Source of the DNA: Sphingobacteriaceae bacterium
Lineage (GTDB): Bacteria > Bacteroidota > Bacteroidia > Sphingobacteriales > Sphingobacteriaceae
DNA: 57,579 nucleotides
Assembly: GCA_947459195.1 (NCBI GenBank)
Contig: CANHCS010000003.1
Location: 1 to 57,579, forward strand
Reading direction: 5' to 3'
Below the pieces are notes generated by a model. The model saw nothing but the letters and a program-made list of their open reading frames with translations, did no database searches and had not been told where the DNA came from. This document shows, in pieces, positions 25,135 to 35,594 of the stretch. How positions within the stretch are numbered: the first letter of the stretch is position 1; the number at the start of each line of letters is the position of its first letter. Both the position numbers and the translations under genes were made by a program.

Positions 25135-28100
25135 TTATTGTTTGATGATTTTGTAGCTGCGTTTACCGATGAGTACAAAATAGTACCCTTTATCCAGGTT
25201 ACCCAAATCTAAACTAATCAAATTGTTTAGCACCCTGTGGGTTCTCTCATAAACCTTCACTCCCGCACTACTCAGCACCTTGATTGATAAATCCTGATCA
25301 TTTTGCCCTTCCAGCTTGATATTTAAAACAGAGCTGAAAGGATTTGGATAAACCTCCACCAGTTCATTCACATAAATTTCTTCTTCATACACTCCTTGGC
25401 AGGCTTGCGTTCCATTGACTTTAATCTTGTTCAGACCAGGTTTCAAAGAAACGTTCAAATTGCCCGAATTGCTGGTATAATTCTCACCATTGATTGCAAT
25501 AAAATAGGTATCGCTGCCAGTCATATTAAGGGTCAAGGTGTTGGCTGAGAGATTTAACTGTGTATACACTGATAAATCAGCTGGTTCGCTGATGGCAAGT
25601 TCATAACATTGTTCATAATTGCTGATACCAGTAATACTGATACATACATTGTATTTTCCCGCACGCAGATCTTTGATACTTAATGTATCATTGAAATCGT
25701 AAGATTGATTCAAATTAGCAGACTTTAAAGTAGCCTTATAAGGCAAATTCTTATTTGCTTTAATGGTAATTAAGCCATTAGAGGCCCCTTTACACATTGC
25801 AGATACTGTTTTTATTCTAAATGTACTTGTGGGTAGAACATCCACCATGAATTCTCGGAAAACATCAGTGGCCGGCAAGAATGAATTATTACCCTGCTGA
25901 CTGGCCTTCACTTTTACTAAACCCATACCGGTGATGGTCAAGGTACTATCCTTGATGCTGGCCGGGCCTGATTCAACGGTAAAAGAAACCGGCAGGTTGG
26001 CACTTGATCTGGCTTTTAATACAAAGGGTTGATCACCCACCCGTTTAGCCGTGATTGCATCAAATGTAATAGTCTGGCTTTGTTGAACTATGGTACTACT
26101 GATCCTAAAGGTATTATTTGACATCCCCTCTAAGGCATCCGCCACATTGAGCTCTGAAATTCTGATTCTACACTCACTCAGAGAAACGATCGTATTATTT
26201 AATGCACCTATATGATTGGTAGATAAACCACTAAGCTTTAATATATCAGGTATTTTCCAAGAATAAACACCAGATTTTGCATCGACAGCAGCAGTGATCA
26301 CCTTCCAAGTTTTTCCGTTATCAGTAGTATATTCTATTTTAACAGAATCTGCAACCTTCTCAGATTTCCAGCTGATGAGATAAGAAGCACCCGCAATTAG
26401 AACCTCACCTGCCTGGGGTTTAGTTACCAAGATCTTTCCAATGTTCCCTCTGGAGGTAAATCCATCATATCCACCACCTCTGAATTTATCTGGTACTGCT
26501 TTAACACTTGCGGTTCTGAATCTAACTCGGACAGAATCGGAATTAAATGGAGAAACTGTCGCTGTTGCCTTCAGATCATAATATCCATCTAAAGTATTTG
26601 TGTTCACCCAAATATATTGGTTGGCCGCAGCCTGGTATTTACTTATGATACGGGTCCACACCTTGGAGGTATCGGCCCGCTTGATGGAGAGATTGATATT
26701 AGATAAACCTGACTGGATCCACCGAATGGGAACCACACTATTCGCAAGTCCATCAAAAAGCGTGTCTACCGAAAGCTTAAGGTAACTTTCACTGATCTCA
26801 AACCTTAAGGAAAGATCATTCAGACTGGTATCTTGCGATGCAACTATTTTCAAGAATCCAGATTTGGTAGGTGCATAAGGGATTTGCCATTGAAAACGAT
26901 TTGCCTTTGCAGTATAGTCTTTGACCACATTTGTCCAGGTTTTCTTTCCATCTTTAGAATAATAGATATCTACGAACTCAAGATTGGAGGCTGTCCAGCC
27001 AATTTCCAGGTTCCCAAAAGCATCTAAAATAGTCCCTTCTTTGATGGCAAGTAATTTGAGCTTCGATTGTTGATTACTAGATTCAGAAAAACCATCAAAA
27101 GCCCCTCCTCTAAATTTCACTTTATTAGCTAAGGAACTCCTGATAGCTATTGGTATAGCTGTGGAGTCTTGATAGTTGAAATCTTTAGCTGTAATTTTTA
27201 TTAAGATAGAATCTGATTGGAGCTGAGAAGGTGGAATCCAAACAAATTGAAGCATGGAGGCTGGTAATGACTCTTTGATCAAAGTCCATTTTGTTTCATT
27301 GACCTTTTTAAAAGAAAGATCAATTTTTTCAATTCCATTGTTTACCCAAGACAAAGGAATGGGCTCCTGCAGATCATAATTAGGTTTAAAATTTTTATCA
27401 ATGGCAATACTTTTAGAAGGAATTCTGAATGGATTAGGGTTTTTTACCGACACCCCTGTTAACTCCAGGGCAGTGAGGCGAACCAGCCCTTTGGTAGTAA
27501 CGGTAGCTGGAACTTTCCAATCAAAGCTTTGGGCTGCTGCCGGATAGGAATCTTTTATAACTGTCCAGGTAGTTCCACTGTCTGCAGAAAACTCAATTTT
27601 TAGATATTCGATATTATAAGATTTCCACTGAATGTTTTGGCTAGAGAAGGAAGCTAAATTCTCACCTCCTTTTGGCGAAATCAATTCCAATTTTGATGCA
27701 GCATTAGACATGGTGCTGTGCCCGTCAAAACTACCTCCCTGGTATTTAGTTTTAATAACTGATGTGTTGGGCCTAACTCTTGCAGAATTCCATACTCCCC
27801 TCACGGTTACATCATCTACCGATTCTATTTTTAGTCGAATCTGTGATTGGGTGATTTCAGGTATGATCCAGCTGAAAGCACTCGCCAATGCAGGAAATCC
27901 TTTCGCAATAAATACAAAGCTATTCCCTCCATCAACAGAATAATAGAGATTTATTTTTTCTACTGAGAGGCTGTTCCATTTTAATTGAAAAACGTTTCCT
28001 GGTACTAAAACAGCAGTAGTGTCTACATCTAAACTTAATTGTGGTTGGGCAATACTAAAGGTACCCGTACTCAAACTGGCTGTAGCGGCATTAAATGCGT

Positions 28101-28389
28101 TGGAGATCTTAATCTTACCACTATTGGTAGGTTTAACCGGTACCAACCAAGGGTAAAAACCTGCAGAAGCAGGATAAGAGGCCACTACAGTAGACCAGGT
28201 ATTGCCTGCATCGGCAGAATACTCGATCTTGATGTTTTCTACATTACTGTACTCCCAGGTGATGTTGAAATAAGTACCTCCTGATAAGGTTTGACCATTG
28301 CTCGGTGATTTTAATAATAAACCTTCCTGCTGTGCATGAACAAAATGCCAGAAAAGACTAAAACATAAAATCAAGATCCGCTTTTTCAC
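25135..28389 (-). CDS. Large modular secreted protein with T9SS C-terminal sorting domain
   Basis: 1084 residues with a signal peptide (1-19). The body has repeated beta domains of about 95 residues of the type SPSNGQTLSGGTYFNITW...IEYSADAGNTWSTV...YPWLVP, resembling the Ser-Thr-rich/Kre9-like fold. The motif GG-x-(F/Y)DG recurs at about 219-223, 429-433 and 638-642, a period of 209-210 residues. Two bacterial-Ig-like segments and a DUF11-like part (about 850-1000) precede the T9SS type A domain (EVYPNPFSSVLNIKLEGQ to the end), which directs export through the type IX system and surface anchoring. It follows the SUMF1-domain gene by 28 bases. Likely an adhesin or matrix protein. Confidence 0.85.
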   Translation of the reverse strand: MKKRILILCFSLFWHFVHAQQEGLLLKSPSNGQTLSGGTYFNITWEYSNVENIKIEYSADAGNTWSTVVASYPASAGFYPWLVPVKPTNSGKIKISNAFNAATASLSTGTFSIAQPQLSLDVDTTAVLVPGNVFQLKWNSLSVEKINLYYSVDGGNSFVFIAKGFPALASAFSWIIPEITQSQIRLKIESVDDVTVRGVWNSARVRPNTSVIKTKYQGGSFDGHSTMSNAASKLELISPKGGENLASFSSQNIQWKSYNIEYLKIEFSADSGTTWTVIKDSYPAAAQSFDWKVPATVTTKGLVRLTALELTGVSVKNPNPFRIPSKSIAIDKNFKPNYDLQEPIPLSWVNNGIEKIDLSFKKVNETKWTLIKESLPASMLQFVWIPPSQLQSDSILIKITAKDFNYQDSTAIPIAIRSSLANKVKFRGGAFDGFSESSNQQSKLKLLAIKEGTILDAFGNLEIGWTASNLEFVDIYYSKDGKKTWTNVVKDYTAKANRFQWQIPYAPTKSGFLKIVASQDTSLNDLSLRFEISESYLKLSVDTLFDGLANSVVPIRWIQSGLSNINLSIKRADTSKVWTRIISKYQAAANQYIWVNTNTLDGYYDLKATATVSPFNSDSVRVRFRTASVKAVPDKFRGGGYDGFTSRGNIGKILVTKPQAGEVLIAGASYLISWKSEKVADSVKIEYTTDNGKTWKVITAAVDAKSGVYSWKIPDILKLSGLSTNHIGALNNTIVSLSECRIRISELNVADALEGMSNNTFRISSTIVQQSQTITFDAITAKRVGDQPFVLKARSSANLPVSFTVESGPASIKDSTLTITGMGLVKVKASQQGNNSFLPATDVFREFMVDVLPTSTFRIKTVSAMCKGASNGLITIKANKNLPYKATLKSANLNQSYDFNDTLSIKDLRAGKYNVCISITGISNYEQCYELAISEPADLSVYTQLNLSANTLTLNMTGSDTYFIAINGENYTSNSGNLNVSLKPGLNKIKVNGTQACQGVYEEEIYVNELVEVYPNPFSSVLNIKLEGQNDQDLSIKVLSSAGVKVYERTHRVLNNLISLDLGNLDKGYYFVLIGKRSYKIIKQ

Positions 28390-28417
28390 TGTACTAGTTC
28401 AGGTGAGCAGCATTTAA

Positions 28418-29977
28418 TTAATTTTCTTCTGGAGCGCTACGCACCAACCTGAAGCCTGCCGGGAAACCAGAATTTCTGGAGGATACTGAATCATTTTTAA
28501 AAATCATGTCCTGATAAACAGAAACGAAACCTCCTGTTTGACCGAACCATCGGGAAGCATCTGGATAGCCAGCAGGATTTTCTCCCGTTCCATTCACATC
28601 TTTAAAAGATCTTGATCTTTCGGTATTGAGACTGACCACGTATTCTGCCACATTATCAGTTAAACCCATAATTCCGTAATAACTGGCCCCTGAACTTATC
28701 CTACTGGAAGTTGGGGTTGCAAATACTCCCACCCGGTAAGCACCAGTGCCACCATCTCCACCTTCAATTTGTGGATTACTATATAATGATAAAAACTTAG
28801 TAGAATCTACCCCCAAGGGTGCCTCTGTACCAGTTTCGGGGCCATCCAGCTTTAAATTGTAAATCATGTTGCTATTTAACATTCCCATCATCGGCGGACG
28901 TTGACCATTTGCTTTATCAAATGGTCTGGGGGCTAAAGGACCACGACAGGCCTTTTCAAATTCAAGCTCAGTCATCGGTCTCATAGCGCTCCAATTGGCA
29001 AAAGAAAACAGGTGCACAAAGTCTACATGGTCCATTGCCCGGTCTGGCCTGCTAACCGTATATGTTGTACCTACTTTTTTAATACTGAACCTTGAGTTAT
29101 TGGTGATTGGCAGCAAATCTGATTGATATGGCATATTGTTTTGGCTGGATACAGGCTTTATTGTATTGAGGAAATCGGTATACTGACCTTGGGAAACCTC
29201 ATACTTCATACAATAAAAGGCCTTGTAGCCTGTAGGGAAATCTGGATATTTGTAGGTACCGCTATTGTTTATTGCTATCCCTTGTAGCCCGTGTATATAA
29301 ATCCCAGCCCTGATTTCCTGATCGAAAGAATAACCCGGCCCTGATCCTGATTCAAAATTACTCAACATCGGGCTGAGGCGATCTGATATCACCGTAAACA
29401 TAGGCGAATTTGACCCAAATTTGGTAGTATCAGCGAGCGTAAAATTTTTAAAAATAGAAGGAATTACTCTGTCGTACAAAGAAGCATTTTGGGTATAAGC
29501 ATCTCCAAAAGCAAAATTTCCTTTCGGTACATAAACCATTTCTGTTGCAAAAATGCGGATCTCTGCCGAGTCGATGTTTGCAATAGAATCTTGACCATAA
29601 TTCCAGCGCAGCTTGATATTCTTCAGATCCATTACACCAGACCCTTTTTGAGAACGGTAAATAAATGCACCCAAGCGATCCGTTGGCACCACAACCTTTG
29701 CATTAGGAGTATTGGTTCCAATGCTAAAACCGGTCGACTGAATTTTGATGTGTTTCCAGGAACCATCGGCACGTTTGATTTTGATAGTCACCCATGCGGC
29801 ATCCCAGTTGATGTCGTCACGCCAAGAGTTTTCCCAGGAAAGGTCGAACTTAATGTTCACTTCTTTAGAGGCTTTGATTGTATCAACAAGTGATACATTT
29901 TTCAACCTGATATTATTTGCGAACAGTGAGTTAACACAAAATAAAATGGGGATTAAAATTTTAAGAAAAAATTTCAT
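28418..29977 (-). CDS. Secreted SUMF1/FGE-sulfatase-domain protein
   Basis: 519 residues from the ATG at 29977, where a signal peptide begins (MKFFLKILIPILFCVNSLFA); the frame is open to 30046 but those residues do not precede a sensible start. Residues about 25-170 are a beta domain (VNIKFDLSWENSWRDDINWDAAW). From about 170 on it resembles the formylglycine-generating-enzyme fold: KAFYCMKYEVSQGQYTDFLN, MTELEFEKACRGP, YGIMGLTDNVAEYV, PAGFRLVRS. The catalytic Cys pair of true FGEs is not evident. In Bacteroidota such proteins often accompany surface assembly systems (GldJ/GldK are relatives). Upstream partner of the T9SS cargo gene. Confidence 0.82.
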   Translation of the reverse strand: MKFFLKILIPILFCVNSLFANNIRLKNVSLVDTIKASKEVNIKFDLSWENSWRDDINWDAAWVTIKIKRADGSWKHIKIQSTGFSIGTNTPNAKVVVPTDRLGAFIYRSQKGSGVMDLKNIKLRWNYGQDSIANIDSAEIRIFATEMVYVPKGNFAFGDAYTQNASLYDRVIPSIFKNFTLADTTKFGSNSPMFTVISDRLSPMLSNFESGSGPGYSFDQEIRAGIYIHGLQGIAINNSGTYKYPDFPTGYKAFYCMKYEVSQGQYTDFLNTIKPVSSQNNMPYQSDLLPITNNSRFSIKKVGTTYTVSRPDRAMDHVDFVHLFSFANWSAMRPMTELEFEKACRGPLAPRPFDKANGQRPPMMGMLNSNMIYNLKLDGPETGTEAPLGVDSTKFLSLYSNPQIEGGDGGTGAYRVGVFATPTSSRISSGASYYGIMGLTDNVAEYVVSLNTERSRSFKDVNGTGENPAGYPDASRWFGQTGGFVSVYQDMIFKNDSVSSRNSGFPAGFRLVRSAPEEN

Positions 29978-30241
29978 GAGAATAATTTCAGTGATATTTG
30001 AATTGAGATGGCTTGAAGTTATAAGTCGTTTGTTTAAACAAGACAAGTGATATAGTATTGATTTTCAATTAGGTAATGGTAGATTTTTATAATTAAAAGT
30101 AATAAAAACATTTGACTCTTAATTACAAAAATTCCGTTTAGAAAAGATGAATCAAACCACGAGTTTTTGATATCCAAAAAACATTGACAGCATATCAACA
30201 ACCAAGAAATCAACATCCTCAAAGAGAACAAATAACTGAAA

Positions 30242-33001
30242 CTAGAATAAACCCAACTGGCCTTTATCGTCAATTTCTACATCATCGGGATTGGTAATTT
30301 CGAAACTAACTGATTTTGCAGGTGGTTCAGGTTCCTCAGCCACTTTTGCTACTGCTGGCTCTGCTTGGACGAGATCAGAGTTGGAGCTTTCTGATTCTTC
30401 CGGTACTTCCGTCGGCTCTTTCACTACTTCGGCACTTTCGACTTCGGGAATTGGTTCTAATTCTTGTCTTTTGGTAAGTGTAATTTCCTCTTCCGGCTCT
30501 TCGCTGGCTATTAATTCTATTTGTTGCACTTCATGCGGACTGAGGCGATTGCCCATGGCTTTCATGCCTTTTACATCAATCAGTTCAGCTAAATCCTGCT
30601 CCAAAGTATCAGGCGTTTGAGTTTTACCTTTGAGCACCTCCAGTTTAACTTTTGGCTGTTTGAGTCCGGTAATTAAAATCATTTTAGAACCATTTTCCTC
30701 AGAAATAAAGGCAGTCTTTTTACCCTCGGCAGTTTTCTCAAACAGGAAGCGCTTTACGTAGAAATTCTTCGATTTACCATCGTAATGCACCACCGAATAC
30801 ACCTTTTCGGGATGATATTTTTCGATGAGCAGGAGCTTATCATCAAAGTGGGTACTTAGATCAAAGCCACAGAGCTCATATATACCATCGGCAGTCACAC
30901 ACAATATTTGATCATCTCCATCAAATTCGCCCAAATATTTACCACGTCCATCTACATTCAAACGTTTCAATAAGTCATCGAACCAGATTTTACGACCGGC
31001 TAAAGTAGAAACCCCTTTGCTCTTCAATAAGATCTTTTTGACCGGATATTTGGTAACCGTATTCCCCATCGAAGCCCTACCCTTGACGGCCAATTCGGCA
31101 AAATCAAGGTCAAACTGCAATTTGCGAAGTTTTGAATGCGGTTTCAAGGCGACATTGACCACCTCTGCTTCTCCGTTAGGGTTGGCAGTAAAGTACAGTA
31201 TTTGCGAACCTTTGGTGCCTTTAGTCAAATCGTATTCTTTGTCGCGGGTTACACCCAGCACCGAGAAACGCTTTGCATAAGCTACACCGCTTTGTCCGTC
31301 TTTATAGATGAGGTTGTAAACGGTTCGCTCATCATTCTTCTTGAACACTTGCGCATGGATGATATCCTTACCCACGAAAACTTTCTCGGCTACTTTGGTC
31401 ACAGTGAATTTCCCATCGGCACGGAAAGCGATGATCTCATCCAGATCGGAACAATCGCAAACAAATTCATCCTTACGAAGCGAGGTACCAATAAAACCGT
31501 CTTCACGGTTCATGTATAATTTCACGTTGGCCAAAGCTACTTTTGCAGCTTCTACCTTATCGAACAAGCGTAACTCTGTTTTACGTTCCCTGCCTTCGCC
31601 ATATTTATTGCGCAATTTTTCAAACCAGGCAATGGCATATTCCGTCAGGTTTTTTAAGTTTTTGTTAACTGCCTTGATGTCTTCTTCCAGAGCCTTCATC
31701 TGCTCATCCGCCTTTTTCACATCAAAGCGAGTAATGCTGCTCATCGGTTTTTCAATTAGCTTCTTATAATCTTCAGGCAAAATATCGCGGTAAAACTGCT
31801 CCATAAATGGTTTAAAGAGCGTGTTTAATACCGATACTACATTCTCAAAATCACTGGAATTTTCATAGTCAGGGTGCTTGTACATCCCTTCCTGAATAAA
31901 GATCTTTAAGAGATTACTGAAGAAAATCTTTTCTTTTAACTCCGATAATTTGATCTCTAATTCCTGTTTTAATAAAGCCTTGGTATGCTTAGTGGATTCA
32001 GTGAGGATATCATTTACACTCATGAAATGCGGCTTATCTCCCTTAATGATACAGGTATTGGGAGAGATAGAGACCTCACAGTCGGTAAAGGCATAAAGGG
32101 CATCAATAGTCACATCGGGCGAAATACCCGGCGCCAAATGAATGATGATCTCCACATCTTTGGCGGTGTTGTCTTCAATTTTCTTGATTTTGATCTTGCC
32201 CTTGTCATTGGCTGATATCACACTATCGATCAAACCGCCGGTGGTAGTAGTAAATGGAATTTCGGTGATGGCCAAGGTTTTTTTATCGCGTTCTACAATT
32301 TTAGCACGCACCCTGATTTTACCGCCACGCTGTCCCTCGTTATAAGCCGAGCAGTCGGCCATACCACCGGTAGGAAAATCGGGCATCAGGTTCGGGCGGT
32401 TTCCCTTCAACACTTCTATCGAACCCTCAATCAGCTCCAAAAAATTATGAGGCATAATTTTGGTTGCCAAACCTACGGCAATACCATCTGCACCCTGGGC
32501 CAATAGCAAAGGAAATTTAACTGGCAAGGTCACAGGTTCTTGATTACGACCGTCGTAACTGGACTGCCACTCAGTGGTATCTGGATTGAATACCACCTCC
32601 AGCGCAAATTTAGATAAGCGGGCTTCGATGTAACGAGGTGCTGCTGCCGAATCTCCGGTGATGGGATCTCCCCAGTTACCCTGCGTATCAATCAGTAAAT
32701 TTTTTTGACCGATTTGTACCATGGCATCACCAATGGAAGCATCGCCATGTGGATGGTACTTCATGGTATTCCCGATCACGTTGGCAGCCTTGTTGAATCG
32801 CCCGTCATCCATTTCTTTCAAAGAATGAAGGATACGGCGTTGTACGGGTTTTAATCCATCGTGAATATGCGGCACGGCCCGATCGAGGATTACATAAGAA
32901 GCGTAATCAAGAAACCAGTTTTCGTATAATCCGGAAAGTGGAATTATATTATGGTGAATTTCGTTTTCTGATGCTGATGCTGGGTCTAATTCTTCGCTCA
33001 T
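30242..33001 (-). CDS. parC: DNA topoisomerase IV subunit A
   Basis: 919 residues from the ATG at 33001. The winged-helix DNA-cleavage domain contains HDGLKPVQRRILHSL, KYHPHGDASIGDAM and the active-site Tyr124 in APRYIEARL. A coiled coil (about 430-460) and a beta-pinwheel-like C-terminal domain follow, with an acidic Glu/Pro/Val tail (about 850-910). Position behind a parE-type subunit, 25 bases away, indicates topoisomerase IV, which decatenates chromosomes, rather than gyrase. A TTG three codons upstream is possible but less likely. Confidence 0.93.
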   Translation of the reverse strand: MSEELDPASASENEIHHNIIPLSGLYENWFLDYASYVILDRAVPHIHDGLKPVQRRILHSLKEMDDGRFNKAANVIGNTMKYHPHGDASIGDAMVQIGQKNLLIDTQGNWGDPITGDSAAAPRYIEARLSKFALEVVFNPDTTEWQSSYDGRNQEPVTLPVKFPLLLAQGADGIAVGLATKIMPHNFLELIEGSIEVLKGNRPNLMPDFPTGGMADCSAYNEGQRGGKIRVRAKIVERDKKTLAITEIPFTTTTGGLIDSVISANDKGKIKIKKIEDNTAKDVEIIIHLAPGISPDVTIDALYAFTDCEVSISPNTCIIKGDKPHFMSVNDILTESTKHTKALLKQELEIKLSELKEKIFFSNLLKIFIQEGMYKHPDYENSSDFENVVSVLNTLFKPFMEQFYRDILPEDYKKLIEKPMSSITRFDVKKADEQMKALEEDIKAVNKNLKNLTEYAIAWFEKLRNKYGEGRERKTELRLFDKVEAAKVALANVKLYMNREDGFIGTSLRKDEFVCDCSDLDEIIAFRADGKFTVTKVAEKVFVGKDIIHAQVFKKNDERTVYNLIYKDGQSGVAYAKRFSVLGVTRDKEYDLTKGTKGSQILYFTANPNGEAEVVNVALKPHSKLRKLQFDLDFAELAVKGRASMGNTVTKYPVKKILLKSKGVSTLAGRKIWFDDLLKRLNVDGRGKYLGEFDGDDQILCVTADGIYELCGFDLSTHFDDKLLLIEKYHPEKVYSVVHYDGKSKNFYVKRFLFEKTAEGKKTAFISEENGSKMILITGLKQPKVKLEVLKGKTQTPDTLEQDLAELIDVKGMKAMGNRLSPHEVQQIELIASEEPEEEITLTKRQELEPIPEVESAEVVKEPTEVPEESESSNSDLVQAEPAVAKVAEEPEPPAKSVSFEITNPDDVEIDDKGQLGLF

Positions 33002-33026
33002 CCTATACAATAGTCAAATTCAAATT

Positions 33027-34919
33027 TTATGATGCAGTTAAGGCTTGTTCTTGGGCTGCAACCTCCGCCAAACGGTCTTGCTCCAGGTAGTCGACCTCAA
33101 TTCTTAAGTTCTTAATAATGTGTTGTTGTCTTTCGGGTGTGTTTTTACCCATGTAGTACTCCAGTAAGCTTTTGATACTTTGCTCCTTGTTGAGCAAAAC
33201 CGGATCGAGGCGGATGTCTTTACCTATGAATAAGCCGAACTCTTCGGGAGAGATCTCTCCCAAACCTTTAAATCGGGTAATTTCCGGCTTACCACCTAAT
33301 TTATTAATTGCCCGCTGGCGTTCTTCATCGCTATAGCAATAGATGGTTTCCTTTTTATTTCTTACACGGAATAATGGTGTTTGCAAGATGGATAAATGAC
33401 GTGCTTTTACCAAATCAGGGAAAAACTGCAGGAAGAAAGTCATTAGCAAGAGCCGAATGTGCATTCCATCCACATCGGCATCGGTAGCAATCACAATATT
33501 ATTATACCTTAATCCGTCTAATCCATCCTCAATATTCAAGGCATGCTGTAGCAAGTTAAATTCTTCGTTCTCATACACAACTTTCTTTGTTAAACCGTAA
33601 CAATTGAGTGGTTTTCCTTTCAAACTGAATACTGCCTGGGTCTGCACATCTCTTGACTTGGTAATGGAACCACTGGCGGAATCTCCCTCGGTAATAAACA
33701 GGGTAGTTTCTTGTTTACGTTCGTGCTGATCGTCGAAATGTATTTTACAATCTCTCAGTTTACGATTGTGCAAAGAAGCTTTTTTGGCTCTTTCATTCGC
33801 CAGTTTCTTAATACCTGCGATGTCTTTGCGTTCCCGCTCCGACTGTAAGATGCGTTTGAGCATGGCATCGGCAGTTTCCGGATGCTTGTGCAGGTAATCA
33901 TCCAATTCTTTCTTAACAAAATCATTGATGAAAGTTCGCACACTAGGGCCATCAGGACCCACATTCAAAGAACCGAGTTTGGTTTTGGTTTGTGATTCGA
34001 AAACAGGTTCCTGCACTTTAACCGCGATAGCTGCCACGATGGAAGCCCTTACATCGGAAGCATCAAATTCTTTTTTATAAAATTCACGAATGGTTTTCAC
34101 CACGGCTTCGCGAAAGGCAGCCTGGTGTGTACCACCCTGTGTGGTATGCTGACCGTTCACAAAAGAATAATATTCCTCCCCGTATTGCTGCCCATGGGTC
34201 ATGGCTATTTCTATATCCTCTCCCTTGAGATGGATGATGGGATAGCGGATATTTTCTGCATCGGTATTGCGGTCCAATAAATCATAAAGTCCTCGCTCAG
34301 AGAAAAACTTTTGGCCATTATAATTAACTGTTAAGCCCGAATTCAGGAAAACATAATTCCAGATCATGCTATCCACAAACTCAGGAATGAAACGGTAATT
34401 GCGGAAAATGCCTTCATCAGGGAGGAAAGTAACCGCCGTGCCATTGCGCTGTGTAGTATCAGTTTCTGGGAGGTCGTTTACCAAGTCTCCCTTCTCAAAC
34501 TCCGCTTTTTTGGTTTTACCATCGCGATAAGACTGCACTGTGAAAGACGAAGACAGGGCATTTACTGCTTTGGTACCCACCCCGTTTAAACCTACCGACT
34601 TTTGGAATGCTTTTGAATCATATTTACCTCCGGTATTGATCTTTGAAACGCAATCGATTACTTTACCCAGGGGTATGCCACGACCATAATCCCTTACAGC
34701 AACCTTATGATCTGTGATATTGATTTCAATGGTCTTACCGGCACCCATCACAAACTCATCGATGGAGTTATCGACGATTTCTTTGAGTAATACGTAAATA
34801 CCATCGTCGTAAGCCGATCCATCCCCCAACTTACCAATGTACATACCCGGTCGTAAACGGATATGTTCCTTCCAGTCGAGGGAGCGGATACTGTCTTCAC
34901 TGTAATTCAATGCTTCCAT
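33027..34919 (-). CDS. parE: DNA topoisomerase IV subunit B
   Basis: 630 residues, the usual length. The GHKL ATPase domain shows [22 protein letters not shown] and [14 protein letters not shown]; the transducer and TOPRIM domains show ITEGDSASG and [26 protein letters not shown] promoter box lies 28 bases before the ATG. It pairs with parC just downstream as one operon. Confidence 0.94.
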   Translation of the reverse strand: MEALNYSEDSIRSLDWKEHIRLRPGMYIGKLGDGSAYDDGIYVLLKEIVDNSIDEFVMGAGKTIEINITDHKVAVRDYGRGIPLGKVIDCVSKINTGGKYDSKAFQKSVGLNGVGTKAVNALSSSFTVQSYRDGKTKKAEFEKGDLVNDLPETDTTQRNGTAVTFLPDEGIFRNYRFIPEFVDSMIWNYVFLNSGLTVNYNGQKFFSERGLYDLLDRNTDAENIRYPIIHLKGEDIEIAMTHGQQYGEEYYSFVNGQHTTQGGTHQAAFREAVVKTIREFYKKEFDASDVRASIVAAIAVKVQEPVFESQTKTKLGSLNVGPDGPSVRTFINDFVKKELDDYLHKHPETADAMLKRILQSERERKDIAGIKKLANERAKKASLHNRKLRDCKIHFDDQHERKQETTLFITEGDSASGSITKSRDVQTQAVFSLKGKPLNCYGLTKKVVYENEEFNLLQHALNIEDGLDGLRYNNIVIATDADVDGMHIRLLLMTFFLQFFPDLVKARHLSILQTPLFRVRNKKETIYCYSDEERQRAINKLGGKPEITRFKGLGEISPEEFGLFIGKDIRLDPVLLNKEQSIKSLLEYYMGKNTPERQQHIIKNLRIEVDYLEQDRLAEVAAQEQALTAS

Positions 34920-34947
34920 ATTTCACGAGAATCAAATTCCTGATAGG

Positions 34948-34955
34948 CAAATCTA
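34948..34955 (-). promoter_or_regulatory. -7 element TAGATTTG of parE-parC
   Basis: An exact TAnnTTTG match on the minus strand, 28 bases upstream of the parE ATG, the same distance as at hemA. No clear -33 box. Confidence 0.5.
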
Positions 34956-35031
34956 AAGTTTTTCTATCCCCTTATTGATGATAAATTTCCACAACTGTAG
35001 AATTAAGTCCTGGAGCGCCCCAATTATGTAT

Positions 35032-35052
35032 AGTAAAACATACAGTTTTACT
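35032..35052. promoter_or_regulatory. 21-bp palindrome, candidate operator
   Basis: Perfect arms AGTAAAAC (35032-35039) and GTTTTACT (35045-35052) are separated by five bases. Size and symmetry suit a dimeric regulator. It lies 113 bases upstream of parE and 214 upstream of the small ORF. Confidence 0.45.
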
Positions 35053-35173
35053 GATGGCTGATTTACTAATAGAGAATAGGATTTTCTATTTGATTAATAT
35101 TTTATGATTTGAAGTATATCATCAACTATCAGGAACTGTATAAATTGAATGAAGGTGAAAAAATAGCTAATTA

Positions 35174-35197
35174 ACCAAGCCTGAAAGCAGCCTTGGT
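35174..35197 (+). other. Hairpin upstream of the small ORF
   Basis: Arms ACCAAGCCTG and CAGCCTTGGT pair over ten positions with one C-C mismatch and a four-base loop (AAAG). It ends 68 bases before the ATG of the small ORF, so it may lie in its leader and be regulatory. No T-run follows, so it is not a terminator. Confidence 0.4.
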
Positions 35198-35265
35198 ACA
35201 ACATTGGCAATGATCATATATCAAGAATAAAAAGAACCGAACTATTAACACTTAACCGATCAGTT

Positions 35266-35430
35266 ATGAAAAAGCAAGCTAAACACTTATTACCTGAGCC
35301 AACCGAAAAGTTCGACCGTTTACTACTCCAATTATTAAGTGAAGATTTAAGAAATCTGAGATTCCGCAGAAGCAGCGGAATTCCTGTTTATCATTTTAGT
35401 CATGGCTATAATTTGAACAAAGGAGATTAG
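35266..35430 (+). CDS. Small ORF, 54 residues, unknown
   Basis: Reads ATG to TAG with 54 codons. The product is basic (KKQAKH at the start, LRNLRFRRSSG in the middle), has a Leu-rich helix (FDRLLLQLLSEDLRNL) and no signal peptide or membrane segment. A rho-independent terminator 41 bases after the stop on the same strand and a hairpin upstream support a real transcript. I recognise no family. It could encode a small regulator or be a fortuitous frame in a small RNA. Confidence 0.45.
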   Translation: MKKQAKHLLPEPTEKFDRLLLQLLSEDLRNLRFRRSSGIPVYHFSHGYNLNKGD

Positions 35431-35471
35431 TATAAACATCTACCTTAGAGAAATAGAATAGTTAATTATTG

Positions 35472-35505
35472 AAACGGACCACCTGTTGGGATCCGTTTTT
35501 TCTTT
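35472..35505 (+). terminator. Rho-independent terminator after the small ORF
   Basis: Stem AAACGGA (35472-35478) with TCCGTTT (35492-35498), partial inner pairing CC with GG, then a T-rich tract (35496-35505 with one C). It has plus-strand polarity and shows that something is transcribed from about 35.1-35.4 kb. Confidence 0.75.
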
Positions 35506-35594
35506 TTAAAATTTTTGAATTTTATGATAAGACCTATCGCACCATCAAATAGCTATTTCATTTTATTTAGCCGTAAACACGACACCCACTCTAG

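Larger units (their letters stand above)
34956..35265. other. Divergent spacer between parE and the small ORF
   Basis: About 310 bases without a gene. It holds an 8-5-8 palindrome (35032-35052) and a hairpin (35174-35197), described separately. No clear plus-strand -7 element was found here; the closest is a one-mismatch TCTATTTG around 35085. Confidence 0.6.

Noticed and set aside
30034-30273. 79-codon open frame on the minus strand between parC and the SUMF1 gene
   Set aside because: It overlaps the end of parC, has low-complexity hydrophobic composition typical of AT-rich spacer and no supporting signal. The spacer 29978-30241 shows nothing else clear.
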